Source: Pseudomonas sp. S31
GTDB taxonomy: Bacteria > Pseudomonadota > Gammaproteobacteria > Pseudomonadales > Pseudomonadaceae
NCBI RefSeq assembly: GCF_016648105.1
Contig: NZ_JACVVE010000011.1
Span: 1-64,000, forward strand
Direction of reading: 5' to 3'
DNA length: 64,000 nt
Below the pieces are notes generated by a model, which was given only the letters and a program-made list of their open reading frames with translations, was not told where the DNA came from and searched no databases. Of the stretch, positions 17,301 through 24,397 are shown piece by piece. Each line of letters starts with the position of its first letter. The stretch's first letter is position 1. The translations under genes were made by a program, and so were the position numbers.

Positions 17301-18526
17301 ACGCCCAGGTCGCGGCTGGCCACCACGGTGTTGCCGTGGTTATCGACGTGCTGGGCATTCAGGCGTACGTCGCCGGTGGTGTTGCGGCTGTTGTCGGCGT
17401 TGATCCCTGCTTCGATGATGCCCTGGTTGCTCAGGCGCCCACCGCTGTCGAGGCTGATGCGCTGCCCGGCAGCGAGGGTCTGCCGGTTGTTCAGGTCGCC
17501 CTGGGTGCGCACCTTCAGTTCATTGCCGGCATACACCGCGCCTTGGGCGTCGAGCTGGCCGGCATTGATCGCGACCGAACCCTTGGTTGCAGTGGCTGCG
17601 GCCATGCGCAGCTGGCCGTTGGCGTCGAGCTGGATATCCCCACCGCTGGCGATCAGTTTGCCGTCGAGCTTCACCCCGACACCGGCCTCGGTGCCCACCA
17701 GCTTGATGGTATTGGCGTACATGCCGCCCAGGGCCGAGGAATCGATGGCCAACTGCGGTGCCTGGGTGGGGTCAGCGGCACGCGGGGTGGCGGCCAGCGT
17801 CTTTGCATCGACATCGTTGCTGCCGGCCACCACCGCCAGGTTGCGGGCCTGGATCTCGGCATTGATCTTGGCACTGCGGGTGATGATCTCGAACTGATCG
17901 ACGTTGTTGGCGTTGAGGCCGGCACCTTCGATGGCGACGCTGCCCTGCTCCACCTGGTAGCGCTGCAGTTGCCCGTTCTCGATGACCGGCTTGCCGGTGG
18001 TCAAGGTGGCCTTCGGCGTGTTGATGAAGCCGCAGCCATTGCAGGTGACGCCATAGGGGTTGGCGACGATGACGTGGGCCGATTTGCCCGCCACCTCGGT
18101 GTAGCCTTTCAACTGGCTCGGGTTGCCACCGCTTACCTCGTTGAGGATGGTGCTGGCCGCACGGCCGCCCAGGTTGCTGTTACCAAGAATGATCCCACCC
18201 AGCTGGGTGGACTGGGTACGGTCGGTGGCGTTGTTGAGGATCACGCCCTGCTGGCCGACGTTGTAGTCGCTGAACTTGTTGTGCGATAGCCCGGAAGCGT
18301 TGGGTTTGGCGATATTGACGATGGGCACGCCATTGCCTGCCTGGCCGAGGCTGGTGCCGCTGCCGTTGACTTTGATGCCATCGGCCATGACCACCAGCGG
18401 ATGCCAGAACATCATGTTGGCCAGCATGAAGGCCAGGCCACGCTTGGACAGCCCCCAGAAGGTCTGACGGGGTTGCAGGGCAGCCGAGGGCTGACGGGCC
18501 AGGAAGGCGAATTGACGAACGTCCAT
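5354..18526 (-). CDS. cdiA: CdiA: giant contact-dependent inhibition exoprotein with REase-like toxin
   Basis: A 4390-residue two-partner-secreted protein. The ATG at 18526 is chosen because a longer frame (to 18628) would overlap cdiB, and the N-terminus MDVRQFAFLARQPSAA is the usual one in Pseudomonas. Residues 31-48 form the signal peptide core, cleaved near MADG. The TPS haemagglutination domain follows (residues ~50-330, with NPYG and CNGC). Dozens of ~20-residue FHA repeats (LDNxxGxL, LxxxLDN) run to ~2250. A non-repeat central region lies at ~2350-2800, including KYLIETNPVLTDLKQFM at 2708, then FHA-2 repeats to ~3700. The alanine/glycine-rich pretoxin region ends with VENN at 3997-4000. 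The last ~390 residues are the toxin: LD/DVD around 4323-4328 and EYK at 4334-4336 look like a PD-(D/E)xK nuclease core, followed by VARDKVLVDQGWQVEWVF. Exported by CdiB; the substrate (DNA or tRNA) is unknown. Confidence 0.93.
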   Translation of the reverse strand: MDVRQFAFLARQPSAALQPRQTFWGLSKRGLAFMLANMMFWHPLVVMADGIKVNGSGTSLGQAGNGVPIVNIAKPNASGLSHNKFSDYNVGQQGVILNNATDRTQSTQLGGIILGNSNLGGRAASTILNEVSGGNPSQLKGYTEVAGKSAHVIVANPYGVTCNGCGFINTPKATLTTGKPVIENGQLQRYQVEQGSVAIEGAGLNANNVDQFEIITRSAKINAEIQARNLAVVAGSNDVDAKTLAATPRAADPTQAPQLAIDSSALGGMYANTIKLVGTEAGVGVKLDGKLIASGGDIQLDANGQLRMAAATATKGSVAINAGQLDAQGAVYAGNELKVRTQGDLNNRQTLAAGQRISLDSGGRLSNQGIIEAGINADNSRNTTGDVRLNAQHVDNHGNTVVASRDLGVTAQQTLNNQGGTLSAKRQLTASADTLDNRNAGRLLSGGQADLAGARLLNGQGGLIDGATVVNAKVGQLDNAAGIVRAGQHLGLAASGAVDNRAGQLTSLKTLDLKAGQVSNGNAGRIASNQALTANVTGLDQSNGGRLTSVSELSLTLNKGHLNNQGGLINASRLTLSELDSVDNHRGEISSAQAFVLIARSLDNSLGKLLGNQSLTLHLDQALNNQGGLISATGLDVRAASLDNQQGGIDAKGNLALRAGQLDNRAGSLQAGQEARFDVDQLDNRQQGLLNSLAALSYNGTQLDNRGGLLSAGGPVRLQADSLDNSGGRISSQRALVAELGRIINQGGELVAQGDLLLTGTHLDNRGNGLVGGTSALQLNVAEVDNRGGEISTSKGLTLQGSRLDNSDSGKVLAGTALQLQVAEVLNRNLGLLSAAGPMSIVGQQLDNQQGRLVSGEDLDIRLGGGLANLQGLISAEGHLTANLGRLDNDSGKLSSALGLAVTSSGALLNRQGSITTDGDLAITSHSLDNSQLGVLSSNGAAKVATGTLDNLQGGQLVSGDGLELTAGQLNNGQGSRIASEKTLVASVSGLSQDGGELFSKRALTLDLNQGVLSNRQGLINGPLLVLKNLAEVDNQRGEISSDQAFTLAARSLDNRNGRLIAGQGLTLRIDQVLNNLKGLVSADALDLHSASLDNSQGLISSRADQVLVVDGELLNQGGTLIADQRLGVQAGSLVNQQGQVSAGTELNAQVGKLDNQAGVLVSMGGLALSGGTLDNRQGGLVGATQNLDLQFAAVDNRAGELSSKADVSLGGTRLDNSDAGKVLADGSLQIAVAEVINRSKGVLSGQVSLHLTGESLDNTGGLLLSQQAIDARLQGKLDNRQGLISAEGTLNLASGELDNRAGSVSSAGVLTLEHTGNVLNQGGELVTDAALQLRAAQVANTDQGTISAKGPASIEASSLDNSRKGRIDSGASLDLATGQLSNRDGGRIASDGALAVNATGLDQQGGQLFSNSALTLDLNHGQLDNRQGLINAPLLVLDNLGEVNNQGGEISSAQAFTLAARGLDNGSGKVLSNQSLALRIDQTLNNIKGLVAAESLDIRAASLDNSGGTLTSRGGLDLKVLDSLNNSQQGLINAAGLLDIAARSVDNQAGSLLGNAIRIDFGGATGDLNNDGGLITTAGALTFDHLRDLSNRSGEISTQQGLRLSGRNLDNSAGKLISSGQLNVTAQRLLNQGGLVSGWQGLGADLGSLDNSNQGTLSSRSGALDAHVSGDLQNSAGGALVSQQALSVSAANLDNSGAGILSSAGEQRLTIRGLLSNGQGGLIDSGAALTLEAMALANGAGNISAQQALEVNANSLDNSAGSLIGNAAVTLKLLGALTNNNGKLASAGPLRIDNATQVSNQGGQIASQGLLSLFASSLDNRNRGTVAANQQLTLAVDGELHNSADGLIYSQNGGLDVRAASLGNAKGTLQSQGALVLVTGDIDNQSGRILADAGDLGVTAGNLDNRGGVLSSLQGALNADLRGVLKNGYDLNNNRQGGITQAQSLTLKALAGIDNYGGRIAAQAGDALVTTADFDNRNGGLYAQGLVKVSGGSFDNSGDNDGQIAGQRIDLDLSGALNNRLGIIESDSTLAIRAASLDNQTGQLRALGSSGVTRFQIGGQFDNRNGTLETANSDLSLGVGSFLNGGGSLLHVGSGNFDISTANVTGAGGSIVTRGGLTLNASSWSNSNVIQAGRLTVNVGEFSQTASGQLLASQALVGSGNNWSNDGLIASDGSLSLDLAGTYAGNGRLSSRGTLGLDAGQINLSSAGSIAGGGVTRVSLAGQLNNAGRLTSAAGLTLGASGISNQGTLGAGEALTLTTGALVNNDNGLIFSGKDMGLRVDSLTNSYAEIYSLGTLTVDRDGQGSLASSIVNSSGSLQSDLSMSLAASTIQNVRAVLQTDNKGLYTARVGEIACIEGYNAGDCSGKRNHVWEIVQRDKFEVIDASAASSITTGGNLNIRGGDLLNSSSTIGAGGNLVATVDNLTNTGVETGETETTRIVRSQRTNNAGSLSSLASSITSKYWYESASYDPANLGGLEADLARFIGKTEAELVSLGSTRKLSAGDQRYAAVMQANGAVSINAGNGISNSVVRPGYAYIGSGARTDTTAPGTAFSTRITLNQQLPPDLAQQQVNPLALPGFSLPTGQNGLFRLSSEAGSTAASGPQSWSMAGASLGLAQRQQPLPLMQGSDIRAADASLATASSTALSTAERAQAAIVGPASAVDTRLGGSSAVDDSITQATALNGQGPLTIERVQGLPDSSVRSNPHKYLIETNPVLTDLKQFMSSDYLLDNLGYDPDESAKRLGDGFYEQKLIQQAVLARTGQRFIDGQGSDEQLFKYLMDNAIQSKQQLNLAVGVSLTSEQVAALTHDIVWLETAEVNGEQVLVPVLYLAHGNDRLAPNGALIAGNDVSLIAGQNLDNVGTLRASNNLSAQAGNDLINSGLVQAGNRLDLLAGNDLVNKAGGIIAGRDVSLAAVQDVINERTLTSHQSSNGSYTQQRDFVDTAARVEAANTLAINAGRDLDNNGGVLGSGADTTLQAGRDVKLTSVEQVVVNDRGVRHIDSSVTQNGSSVQVGRDLSVSAGRDISAVASAIEAKRDVAMTATGDLQLLAAADEQHSASKTRKVTSQEDRVTQVASTVNAGGDLNLSAGNDLTLLASKVKSDKEAYLYAGNDLELLAAQDESYSYFKKKKEGSFGKGSSTRMNESESSTVVSSLVEGAQGVDMLAKRDVNVQASRVTSEGDLTVTAGRDVNLQAAMSSSSNASASSKSGGFGLSSTSKSSAQSSVVTVAEGSTLSGNTTQVQAGRDINVVAGNVVSTEKTTLSAARDVRIDSAVETDSYGSSEAKRKSGLMSSGGIGITLGTAKNSSTQQSHSELQKGSTIGSVLGDVDIQAGKDLTIRASDVIAGQDINLAGQNVSIFATQNHATSEQTQKSSKSGLTLALSGVVGSAVNTAYQNAQAARSEDDSRLSALQGIKAGLSGYQAWQAAQGLESGAKEGQFVGIALSLGTQKSSSSQHSEQMASQGSSLTSGGNLSIAATGKGALGVDGDIHVQGSQLKTGKDLLLAANRDIVLESAGNTQKLDGKNKSGGGSVGISLGVGSSGAGLSIFANANMGTGGEKGNGTTWTETTLDAGNKARLVSGRDANLVGAQVNAEQIEAKVGRDLLIRSQQDSDRYDSKQLEVAGGVSVTLGAGGSGYLSINNQKLHSNYDSVQEQSGLFAGKGGYDIEVGKHTQLDGAVIASSADPTKNRLSTATLGWSELGNKADFKTQGQNLSVSGGGSVGEEFTGNMGSVMAVGLNRSGSASGTTRSAVSEGTLEVRDTANQQQDVASLSRDPASANDSISPIFDKEKEQRRLRTVQLIGEIGTQTMDVIRTEGDLRAFEAGKQAVAERDAGESAKDYGERVRNSPTYKNAMQSYGTGSELQRAAQAVTAALQGLAGGNLAGALAGASAPYLAQQIKQVSGDNETARLMAHAVLGALVAQAQGNGAAAGAAGAVSGELIAKQMYPGKTVDELTEDEKQTVSALATLASGFAGAVVGGDASSAVAGAAAGKNAVENNHLTLDGRMYLKQKEREYASACGGAAGGSDDCQKRADEISKLRKLGDSVLETEYTVVGSEMGPDQFSHTKPGDIVACANSGNGFCLVTDEAIQTSAGNEWKLVAASDAEAAGQVQRNKMEVERATIAADKFGLDAYNSGCGSSGVIGVACQLYTSLGGANPVSGYEPTTGDRVLAGAEAILNSLGLVGAVAGRFGTITTVSDEMKANPYHPDWQNYVGSERGVGADAVKRNEIGLTTDEIVKYDDSLSVSTGSAQHKELRWNEYVENGGKWDYDRWANVYDTNMVRAKQANAAVDIYHSTIGWGQREVTVNTVVDGANYARRLDIADVDIQKGIEYKMGYQTATQSNLWEVARDKVLVDQGWQVEWVFRDQASKPLLEALEKAGISIKVGH

Positions 18527-18548
18527 GTCGATACTCGGAAAATCTGAA

Positions 18549-20276
18549 TTAGAGGTAGAAGTCCAGGCGAAAATAGACCGGTGCCTCTGACTTCTCGATG
18601 GCGCTTGGCCGCTCGAGGGAGTGGGCAAAGGTCACGCTGGCGGCGAGGTTCTTGCCACGGGCGAACAGTTCGATGGCATCGCTGGACAACCGCCCGCTTT
18701 GCCCGCTGTTGTAGCGGTCATGGCGAATGGCGCCGACGTCGTAGGCAAGGCCCAGGCCATATTCGGTCAGCGTTGGGCGTAGCCAATCCCAGGCGACCTG
18801 CCGGCTCCAGCGCAGGTCGTTGCGCCAGTAGTAGCCGCTGTCGCCATACAAGCTCTGATCCTTGTAGCCACGGATCGACGACTGGCTTCCCAGGCTCATG
18901 CGTTGCGAGCTGAACAGCGGGTCTTCGCTGCGCTGGCCTGTGACCATGCTGCTGAACAGCAGTGACTCGCCCCAGAGCTGGAGCGGCTGCAGGTAGCTGA
19001 GCGTGGCGGTGTACTTACGGTACCGGGCGTTGGGCAGGCGCTCGCCATTCTTGTCGCGCTGCTTTTCACGCTGGGCATCGAAGGCGCCGATGCCCTCCTG
19101 CATGCCCAGGTCGAGGTTGACGAAGGCGTTGCCGATTCTCCGCCCGTGGTTGATGCCGAACTGCGCTTCACTCAAGCGGTTGCTACTGGTCAGCTTGCTG
19201 TCTTCGATGAAGTTGTTGGTGCGCAGGTAGCCAAGGCCGGTGTTGAGCGAGGTCTTGCTCATGGCATCGCGGTGGATGACACGCTCCAGTCGCAATTGGT
19301 GGTTCTGGCTGTCGCCGGTCTGCTTGAAGGTAAAACCCTGCCCCTCGCCCAGCGCGCGATACTCGCTCTGACTGTAGCTGTAGCTGAGGTTCCACCAGCC
19401 GAACGGTAGGTTGTAATAGAGCATGGCACTGCGCGAGGTCTTCTGGTGGTCGCTGATGGCATCGTGGCTGCCCCGCAGCATCAACTGGTCGGCCAGACCC
19501 AACGGGCTGTCCCACTCCAAGCTGCTGCCCCACTGCTGTTCACCGGTGCTGCGCTGGCCATCGTTGCTGCGCGACAGGCCCACGCGCCAGGGCTTTTGCG
19601 GGGTGTTGCGCACAACCACTTCGCTACCACCCACCGCCTTGCCCGGGGTCAGCTCCATTTGCGCCTGGTTGGAAGGCAGGCGGTTGAGTTGGTCGACCAT
19701 TTGTTCGATCTGGCGCAGGTTCAGCAGGTCGCCAGAGCGCCCCGGGAAGCTCATGTCCAGTTCGCGGGCCGACAGCTTGCTGCCGTCAGCGGGTCGCAGG
19801 CCTTCCAGGCGCCCCTCCACCACGATGACCCTCAAATGGCCACTGGAAAGGTCCTGCTGAGGCAGGTAGGCACGGCTGGTGACCAGGCCTTTGCCGATGT
19901 AGAGATCGGTGATGCGCTTGAGCAGTGCGTTGAGTTGCACGACACCCAGGCATTGGCCCAGGTAGGGTTCGAGCAGACGCTGACGCTCTGTGGCGGACAG
20001 TGCCTCGGCACCGGCGAGCTCGATCTTGTCGATCTGGAAGCACCGGCTATCGCTGGGCTTCGCCGGCACCACCGGCTCTGCCTCTTTACCAGGCAACTCT
20101 TTGAGTTGTTCGAGGCGTTGCTGCTGCTCTTCCAGCAGGCGATTCTGACGCTCGCGAATCAGATCCTGATCACCGGGCGTGCTGATGGAGACGGCAGCGG
20201 CTACAGGAGAGGAAGCAACCAAAAAGGCGCACACGAGCCAACCATTGGCGCGCAGGCGCGGGACGAGGAAAAACAT
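18549..20276 (-). CDS. cdiB: CdiB: two-partner secretion outer-membrane transporter (FhaC/ShlB family)
   Basis: A 575-residue Omp85-superfamily pore that exports CdiA across the outer membrane. The signal peptide lies at residues 1-28 (VCAFLVASSPVAAA). A Gln/Glu-rich plug helix follows (ERQNRLLEEQQQRLEQLKEL), then POTRA domains (CFQIDKIELAGAEALS ... LVTSRAYLPQQDLSSGHLRVIVVEGRLEG), and a beta-barrel with the conserved lid-loop motif SIRGYKDQSLYG and a C-terminal strand ending RLDFYL. The length is normal for the family. AAGGATC precedes the ATG. It lies 22 nt upstream of cdiA, so the two are co-transcribed from the promoter at 20319-20347. Confidence 0.93.
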   Translation of the reverse strand: MFFLVPRLRANGWLVCAFLVASSPVAAAVSISTPGDQDLIRERQNRLLEEQQQRLEQLKELPGKEAEPVVPAKPSDSRCFQIDKIELAGAEALSATERQRLLEPYLGQCLGVVQLNALLKRITDLYIGKGLVTSRAYLPQQDLSSGHLRVIVVEGRLEGLRPADGSKLSARELDMSFPGRSGDLLNLRQIEQMVDQLNRLPSNQAQMELTPGKAVGGSEVVVRNTPQKPWRVGLSRSNDGQRSTGEQQWGSSLEWDSPLGLADQLMLRGSHDAISDHQKTSRSAMLYYNLPFGWWNLSYSYSQSEYRALGEGQGFTFKQTGDSQNHQLRLERVIHRDAMSKTSLNTGLGYLRTNNFIEDSKLTSSNRLSEAQFGINHGRRIGNAFVNLDLGMQEGIGAFDAQREKQRDKNGERLPNARYRKYTATLSYLQPLQLWGESLLFSSMVTGQRSEDPLFSSQRMSLGSQSSIRGYKDQSLYGDSGYYWRNDLRWSRQVAWDWLRPTLTEYGLGLAYDVGAIRHDRYNSGQSGRLSSDAIELFARGKNLAASVTFAHSLERPSAIEKSEAPVYFRLDFYL

Positions 20277-20318
20277 GTTCGATCCTTCGAAACCGGGTAA
20301 TGCGGCAAAAAGTCGATG

Positions 20319-20347
20319 ATGCTAGGTGGCCATTATTTTGGCGTCAA
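20319..20347 (-). promoter_or_regulatory. sigma70-type promoter of cdiBAI
   Basis: On the minus strand TTGACG (20347-20342) and TAGCAT (20324-20319) are separated by 17 bp, close to the sigma70 consensus. Transcription would start near 20312, giving a leader of about 36 nt to the cdiB ATG at 20276. It is the only promoter-like sequence seen between hrpB and cdiB. Confidence 0.6.
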
Positions 20348-20391
20348 TCAATCATCGACCTGCGGTACCTGTTTACCGCCCGCACTCGCAA

Positions 20392-22920
20392 TCAGGTACC
20401 CCGCGGCTTCGCCCGCGCCGTAGCCTCGGCGATCAAGGGGTCTTCCGGCCAATAATGCTTGGGATAACGCCCCTTCAGATCCTTCTTCACCTCGGCATAG
20501 GTGGTCCGCCAGAAGTTGGCCAGGTCCTGGGTCACCTGCACCGGCCGCCGCGCCGGCGACAACAGGTGCAACTTGACCTGCTGGCGGCCTTGGGCGATGC
20601 GTGGGGTGTCGGCCAGGCCGAACAGCTCCTGCAAACGCACCGCAAGAATGGGCGGCTGTTCGCTGTAGTCCAGGCGGATGTTCGAGCCCGACGGCACCGA
20701 CAGGTGTGTCGGCGCCCATTCGTCCAGGCGTTGCGGCAAGGGCCAGGGCAGGAGATTGCGCAGCATCGAAGGCAGGTCCAGGGCCGCGAAATGGCTCAGC
20801 CGCGATACCTTGCCCAGATACGGCTGCAACCAGTCTTCCAGGCTGGCCAGCAGCGCTTCGTCGCCCAGGTCGGGCCATTCGCTGTGGCCGTCCTTGTCCA
20901 GGTCGAGCTGGCGCAGCAGCGCCACCCGCGCCTGCCACTGGCGCAGCTCGGGAGTCCAGGTCAGCAGGTTGAGGCCTTTGCGCCGCACCAGGCCGAGCAG
21001 GGCCTTGGCCCGGGCGTCGTCGTCCAGGCCCGCTAGCGGCTCGCGGCTGAGCACCAGTTCGCCGACCTTGGTTTGGCGCTCGGCACGCAGCACCTGCTCG
21101 CGTTCGTCCCAGTCGAGGATGTCGACCCGCTCGACCTGATCGGCCAACACACCGTCGAGCAGCGTCGCGTCGAACTCGGCAGCCAGGTAGATGCGCTCTT
21201 CACGCTGGCCCTGGCGGCTGCCCAGGTCGGCGACCACCAGCCACGGGCATTTCATCAGCGCATCGACCTCGGCGAACAGTGCCGCCCGGCCGTTGGCCAG
21301 ACGGTACTCCGCACCGCCCTCGCGCCGCTGCTGGGCGACGCGGTCCGGATAGGCCAGGGCCAGCAAGGCGCCGAGCCAACGTGGATGGTCGGGGTCGGCA
21401 ACCGCCGCGCCAGCTTTGCCACGCAGCAAGCCGCGGTATTGGCGGGCCAGCTGCCGGGCGCGCTGCACTCCGCCCTGGCCGCCACGGCTGCCTTTGTTCT
21501 CGCCGCTGACCAGCGCCAGCCGGCTGTGCAGGTCGGCACCGCCGCCGCGCTGGATATCACGCTCGCCCAGCAACGCAGCGACATCGCACGCCATCGTCGC
21601 CAGCCCCAGGTCCTGGCCACGCAGCAGCAAGTGGGCGATACGCGGGTGTGCTGGCAGTTCGGCCATGGCCTGGCCATGCTCGCTGAGCTGGTCGTGGCGG
21701 CCGGACTTGAACGCACCGAGGCGCGCCAGCAGGTCCTGGGCTTGGGCATACGCCGCCGCTGGCGGCTGATCGAGCCAGCGCAACTGGTCGGGCGTGACAC
21801 CCCAGCGAGCCAGTTGCAGGGCCAGGCCGGCGAGGTCGGCCTGGAGGATTTCCGCGCTGCCGTGGGCCGCCAGCTGGTCATGCTGGGCCTCGGACCATAG
21901 GCGATAACACACCCCTGGCTCCAGGCGGCCGGCACGGCCGGCGCGCTGGGTAGCACTGGCGCGGGAAATGCGCTGGGTGTCGAGGCGAGTCATGCCGCTG
22001 CCGGGGTCGAAGCGCGGCACCCGGGCCAGGCCGGCGTCGATCACCACGCGCACGCCGTCGATGGTCAGGCTGGTCTCGGCGATGTTGGTCGCCAGCACCA
22101 CCTTGCGCAGGCCCTTGGGCGCCGGGTCGATGGCGGCGCGCTGAGCGCTCAGGTCAAGCTCGCCGTGCAACGGGCAGAGCAAGATGTCCGGGCGCTGCCC
22201 AAGGGCGTCCTGCAGGTTCTGGTGCACGCGGCGGATCTCGGCCTGGCCGGGCAGGAACACCAGCACGCTGCCGGGTTGCTCGGCCAGGGCCTGGAGCACA
22301 CTGTCGACGACCCGTGGTTCGATGAATTCACCCGGTTGGAAAGGCCGGCCCCAGCGGATATCGACCGGATGCATGCGCCCTTCGCTACTCACCACCGGCG
22401 CATCGCCCAGCAGCCGCGACAGACGCTCACCCTCTAGAGTCGCCGACATCAGCAGGATCTTCAGCGGCGGATCGTCGCGCAGCAATTCTCGCCCATTCAG
22501 GCTCAGCGCCAGGGCCAGGTCGGCGTCCAGGCTGCGCTCGTGATACTCATCGAAAATCAGCAGCCCCACACCTTCGAGCGCCGGGTCGGCCTGCAGGCGG
22601 CGGGTCAGGATGCCTTCGGTGACCACTTCGATGCGGGTTTTCGGCCCGACCTTGCTGTCCAGGCGGATGCGATAACCCACGGTCTCGCCGACCTTTTCAC
22701 CCAGTTCGCTGGCCAGCCGCTCGGCTGCCGCGCGGGCGGCGAGCCGACGTGGCTCGAGCATGAGGATGGTCTGCCCGGCCAACCATGGCGCGTCCAGCAG
22801 CGCCAGCGGCACGCGGGTGGTCTTGCCGGCGCCGGGCGGCGCTTCGAGCACGGCTTCGTCGCGTTGTTCCAGAGCCTGGCGCAGGGCCGGCAAGACAGCA
22901 TCGATTGGTAATGAAATCAT
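20392..22920 (-). CDS. hrpB: ATP-dependent helicase HrpB
   Basis: An 842-residue DEAH-box helicase. Visible motifs: Walker A PPGAGKTT (residues 28-35), DEYHERSLDADL near residue 122 as the Walker B/DEAH variant, SATLEG near 158, and a C-terminal helicase domain with the motif VI-type segment QRAGRAGRLEPGVCYRLW. The HrpB-specific C-terminal region (LPWPLPQRLDEWAPTHLSVPSG) is present. The length matches the family. HrpB is thought to be an RNA helicase in proteobacteria; its role is poorly defined and partly linked to mRNA processing. GAGGACCACC precedes the ATG. It is divergent from the lipoprotein gene at 23037 and marks the core side of the CDI island. Confidence 0.93.
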   Translation of the reverse strand: MISLPIDAVLPALRQALEQRDEAVLEAPPGAGKTTRVPLALLDAPWLAGQTILMLEPRRLAARAAAERLASELGEKVGETVGYRIRLDSKVGPKTRIEVVTEGILTRRLQADPALEGVGLLIFDEYHERSLDADLALALSLNGRELLRDDPPLKILLMSATLEGERLSRLLGDAPVVSSEGRMHPVDIRWGRPFQPGEFIEPRVVDSVLQALAEQPGSVLVFLPGQAEIRRVHQNLQDALGQRPDILLCPLHGELDLSAQRAAIDPAPKGLRKVVLATNIAETSLTIDGVRVVIDAGLARVPRFDPGSGMTRLDTQRISRASATQRAGRAGRLEPGVCYRLWSEAQHDQLAAHGSAEILQADLAGLALQLARWGVTPDQLRWLDQPPAAAYAQAQDLLARLGAFKSGRHDQLSEHGQAMAELPAHPRIAHLLLRGQDLGLATMACDVAALLGERDIQRGGGADLHSRLALVSGENKGSRGGQGGVQRARQLARQYRGLLRGKAGAAVADPDHPRWLGALLALAYPDRVAQQRREGGAEYRLANGRAALFAEVDALMKCPWLVVADLGSRQGQREERIYLAAEFDATLLDGVLADQVERVDILDWDEREQVLRAERQTKVGELVLSREPLAGLDDDARAKALLGLVRRKGLNLLTWTPELRQWQARVALLRQLDLDKDGHSEWPDLGDEALLASLEDWLQPYLGKVSRLSHFAALDLPSMLRNLLPWPLPQRLDEWAPTHLSVPSGSNIRLDYSEQPPILAVRLQELFGLADTPRIAQGRQQVKLHLLSPARRPVQVTQDLANFWRTTYAEVKKDLKGRYPKHYWPEDPLIAEATARAKPRGT

Positions 22921-23036
22921 GGTGGTCCTCGAACAGTGCGGCGAGTATAACGGCGAACCGAGCCTGCCCTATCATGGTCTTAGCTTCAGGTGCTGGCGCT
23001 TCGCTCGCCCTGCTGGACACCTTTTCGGAGATTGAC

Positions 23037-23456
23037 ATGCGCATTCCTTCCCGCGTCATCGGTGGCGCACTCATCGTCACCCTGCTGACCCAGCTGACGG
23101 CCTGCGGCACGATTTTCTATCCAGACCGCCGCGGCCAGATCGAAGGCAAGATCGACCCCGTGGTCGCTGCGCTGGATGCCATCGGCATTCTGTTCTACGT
23201 GATTCCCGGCCTGATCGCCTTCGGCATCGACTTCGCAACCGGCGCCATCTACTACCCAGGCGGGAGTACCGCGCAGGTCGACCCAGCCAAGCTACGCGAG
23301 GCGGTGAACCCTGACGGCAAGGTCGACAACCTCAAGTTGCAGGCCATTCTGGAAAGCGAACTGGGCCAGCGCCTGCCGCTCGATGACCCGCGCCTGATCC
23401 AGCACCGGGGCAGCGCCGAGCAACTGGCCGCCTTCGGTATCATCCCTGCCGCCTGA
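23037..23456 (+). CDS. small lipoprotein, function unknown
   Basis: A 139-residue protein from ATG 23037 with GGAG 7-10 nt upstream. The lipobox LTAC puts the acylated cysteine at about residue 22 (VTLLTQLTACGTIFYP). The mature N-terminal half contains a hydrophobic glycine-rich stretch (AIGILFYVIPGLIAFGIDFATGAIYYPGG), resembling the one or two membrane-spanning segments of YceK-like or similar lipoproteins; the C-terminal half is a helical domain (KLQAILESELGQRLPLDDPRLIQ). It is transcribed divergently from hrpB and followed by fieF after 24 nt. Orthologues are common in pseudomonads, but I know of no function. Confidence 0.75.
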   Translation: MRIPSRVIGGALIVTLLTQLTACGTIFYPDRRGQIEGKIDPVVAALDAIGILFYVIPGLIAFGIDFATGAIYYPGGSTAQVDPAKLREAVNPDGKVDNLKLQAILESELGQRLPLDDPRLIQHRGSAEQLAAFGIIPAA

Positions 23457-23480
23457 CCCTGCAAGGACATTGCCCCACGC

Positions 23481-24350
23481 ATGACCACCTCCGCCGAACA
23501 CCAACGCCTCCTGCGCCTGGCCACCCGCGCTTCGCTGGCAGTGGCCAGCATCCTGGTCGTGAGCAAGGCGCTGGCCTGGTGGCTGAGCGGCTCGGTCAGC
23601 CTGCTGGCGGGCCTGACCGACTCGGCGCTGGATGCAGTGGCGTCGTTCCTCAACCTGCTGGCCGTGCATTACGCCCTGCGCCCGGCCGATGACGACCACC
23701 GTTTTGGCCACGGCAAGGCCGAGGCCCTGGCCGGCATGGCCCAGGCGCTGTTCATCGGGGTCAGCGCGGTGCTCATCGGGCTGCAAGCGGTCGAGCGCCT
23801 GCAGGCACCACGGCCCTTGGGCGACACGGCCATCGGCATCGGCGTGATGCTGCTGTCGCTGGTGCTGACCATCGCCTTGCTGGCCTTGCAGCGCAAGGTC
23901 ATTCGCCTGACCGGCTCGACCGCCGTGCGCGCCGACTCGCTGCACTATCGCTCCGATTTGCTACTCAATGGCAGCATCCTGATCGCCCTGCTGCTGGCAC
24001 GCTTCGGCTGGCCGCAGCTGGATGCGATCTTCGGCCTGGGCATTGCCCTGTACATCCTCTGGAGTGCGTTGCAGATCGCCCGCGAGAGCACGGCGATCCT
24101 GATGGACAAGGAACTGCCCGGGGACATCGGCGAGGAAATGACCGGGTTGGTGCTGGGCATACCTGGCGTGAAGGGCGTGCATGACCTGCGCACGCGGGTG
24201 TCAGGCAACCAGTGGTTCGTGCAGCTGCACCTGGAACTGCCGGGGCAGTTGCCGCTGCATGAGGCGCATACCCTGTGCGTGCGCGCCTCGGAGGTGATCC
24301 GCCAGCGTTATCCGCGGGCGGATGTGATGGTGCATGCCGATCCGGTGTGA
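23481..24350 (+). CDS. fieF: cation diffusion facilitator (FieF/YiiP type)
   Basis: A 289-residue inner-membrane metal/proton antiporter exporting Fe2+/Zn2+. It has six predicted transmembrane helices. The metal site A residues are present: TDSALD (Asp47 and Asp51) in helix 2 and HYRSD in helix 5 (His-x3-Asp around 155-160). The loop HRFGHGKAEALAG after helix 2 is the CDF signature. A C-terminal cytoplasmic dimerisation domain (HDLRTRVSGNQWFVQLHLELPG ... VMVHADPV) follows. The start at 23481 with the preceding GCAAGGACA is normal. Specificity (Fe, Zn, Cd, Mn) cannot be settled by reading. Confidence 0.92.
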   Translation: MTTSAEHQRLLRLATRASLAVASILVVSKALAWWLSGSVSLLAGLTDSALDAVASFLNLLAVHYALRPADDDHRFGHGKAEALAGMAQALFIGVSAVLIGLQAVERLQAPRPLGDTAIGIGVMLLSLVLTIALLALQRKVIRLTGSTAVRADSLHYRSDLLLNGSILIALLLARFGWPQLDAIFGLGIALYILWSALQIARESTAILMDKELPGDIGEEMTGLVLGIPGVKGVHDLRTRVSGNQWFVQLHLELPGQLPLHEAHTLCVRASEVIRQRYPRADVMVHADPV

Positions 24351-24397
24351 AACCGCATTTTCACGACATGGCTACCCTCCTACACTGAATTGCGTAG

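Noticed and set aside
5354..18526. Short periodic repeats in cdiA that could be taken for a CRISPR array
   Set aside because: The periodicity is in the encoded protein (FHA repeats); there are no identical repeats with unrelated spacers and no cas genes.
18527..18628. Extended N-terminus for cdiA from a start at 18628
   Set aside because: It would overlap the end of cdiB by 80 nt and precede the family's usual MDVRQF start; the extra residues are low-complexity.
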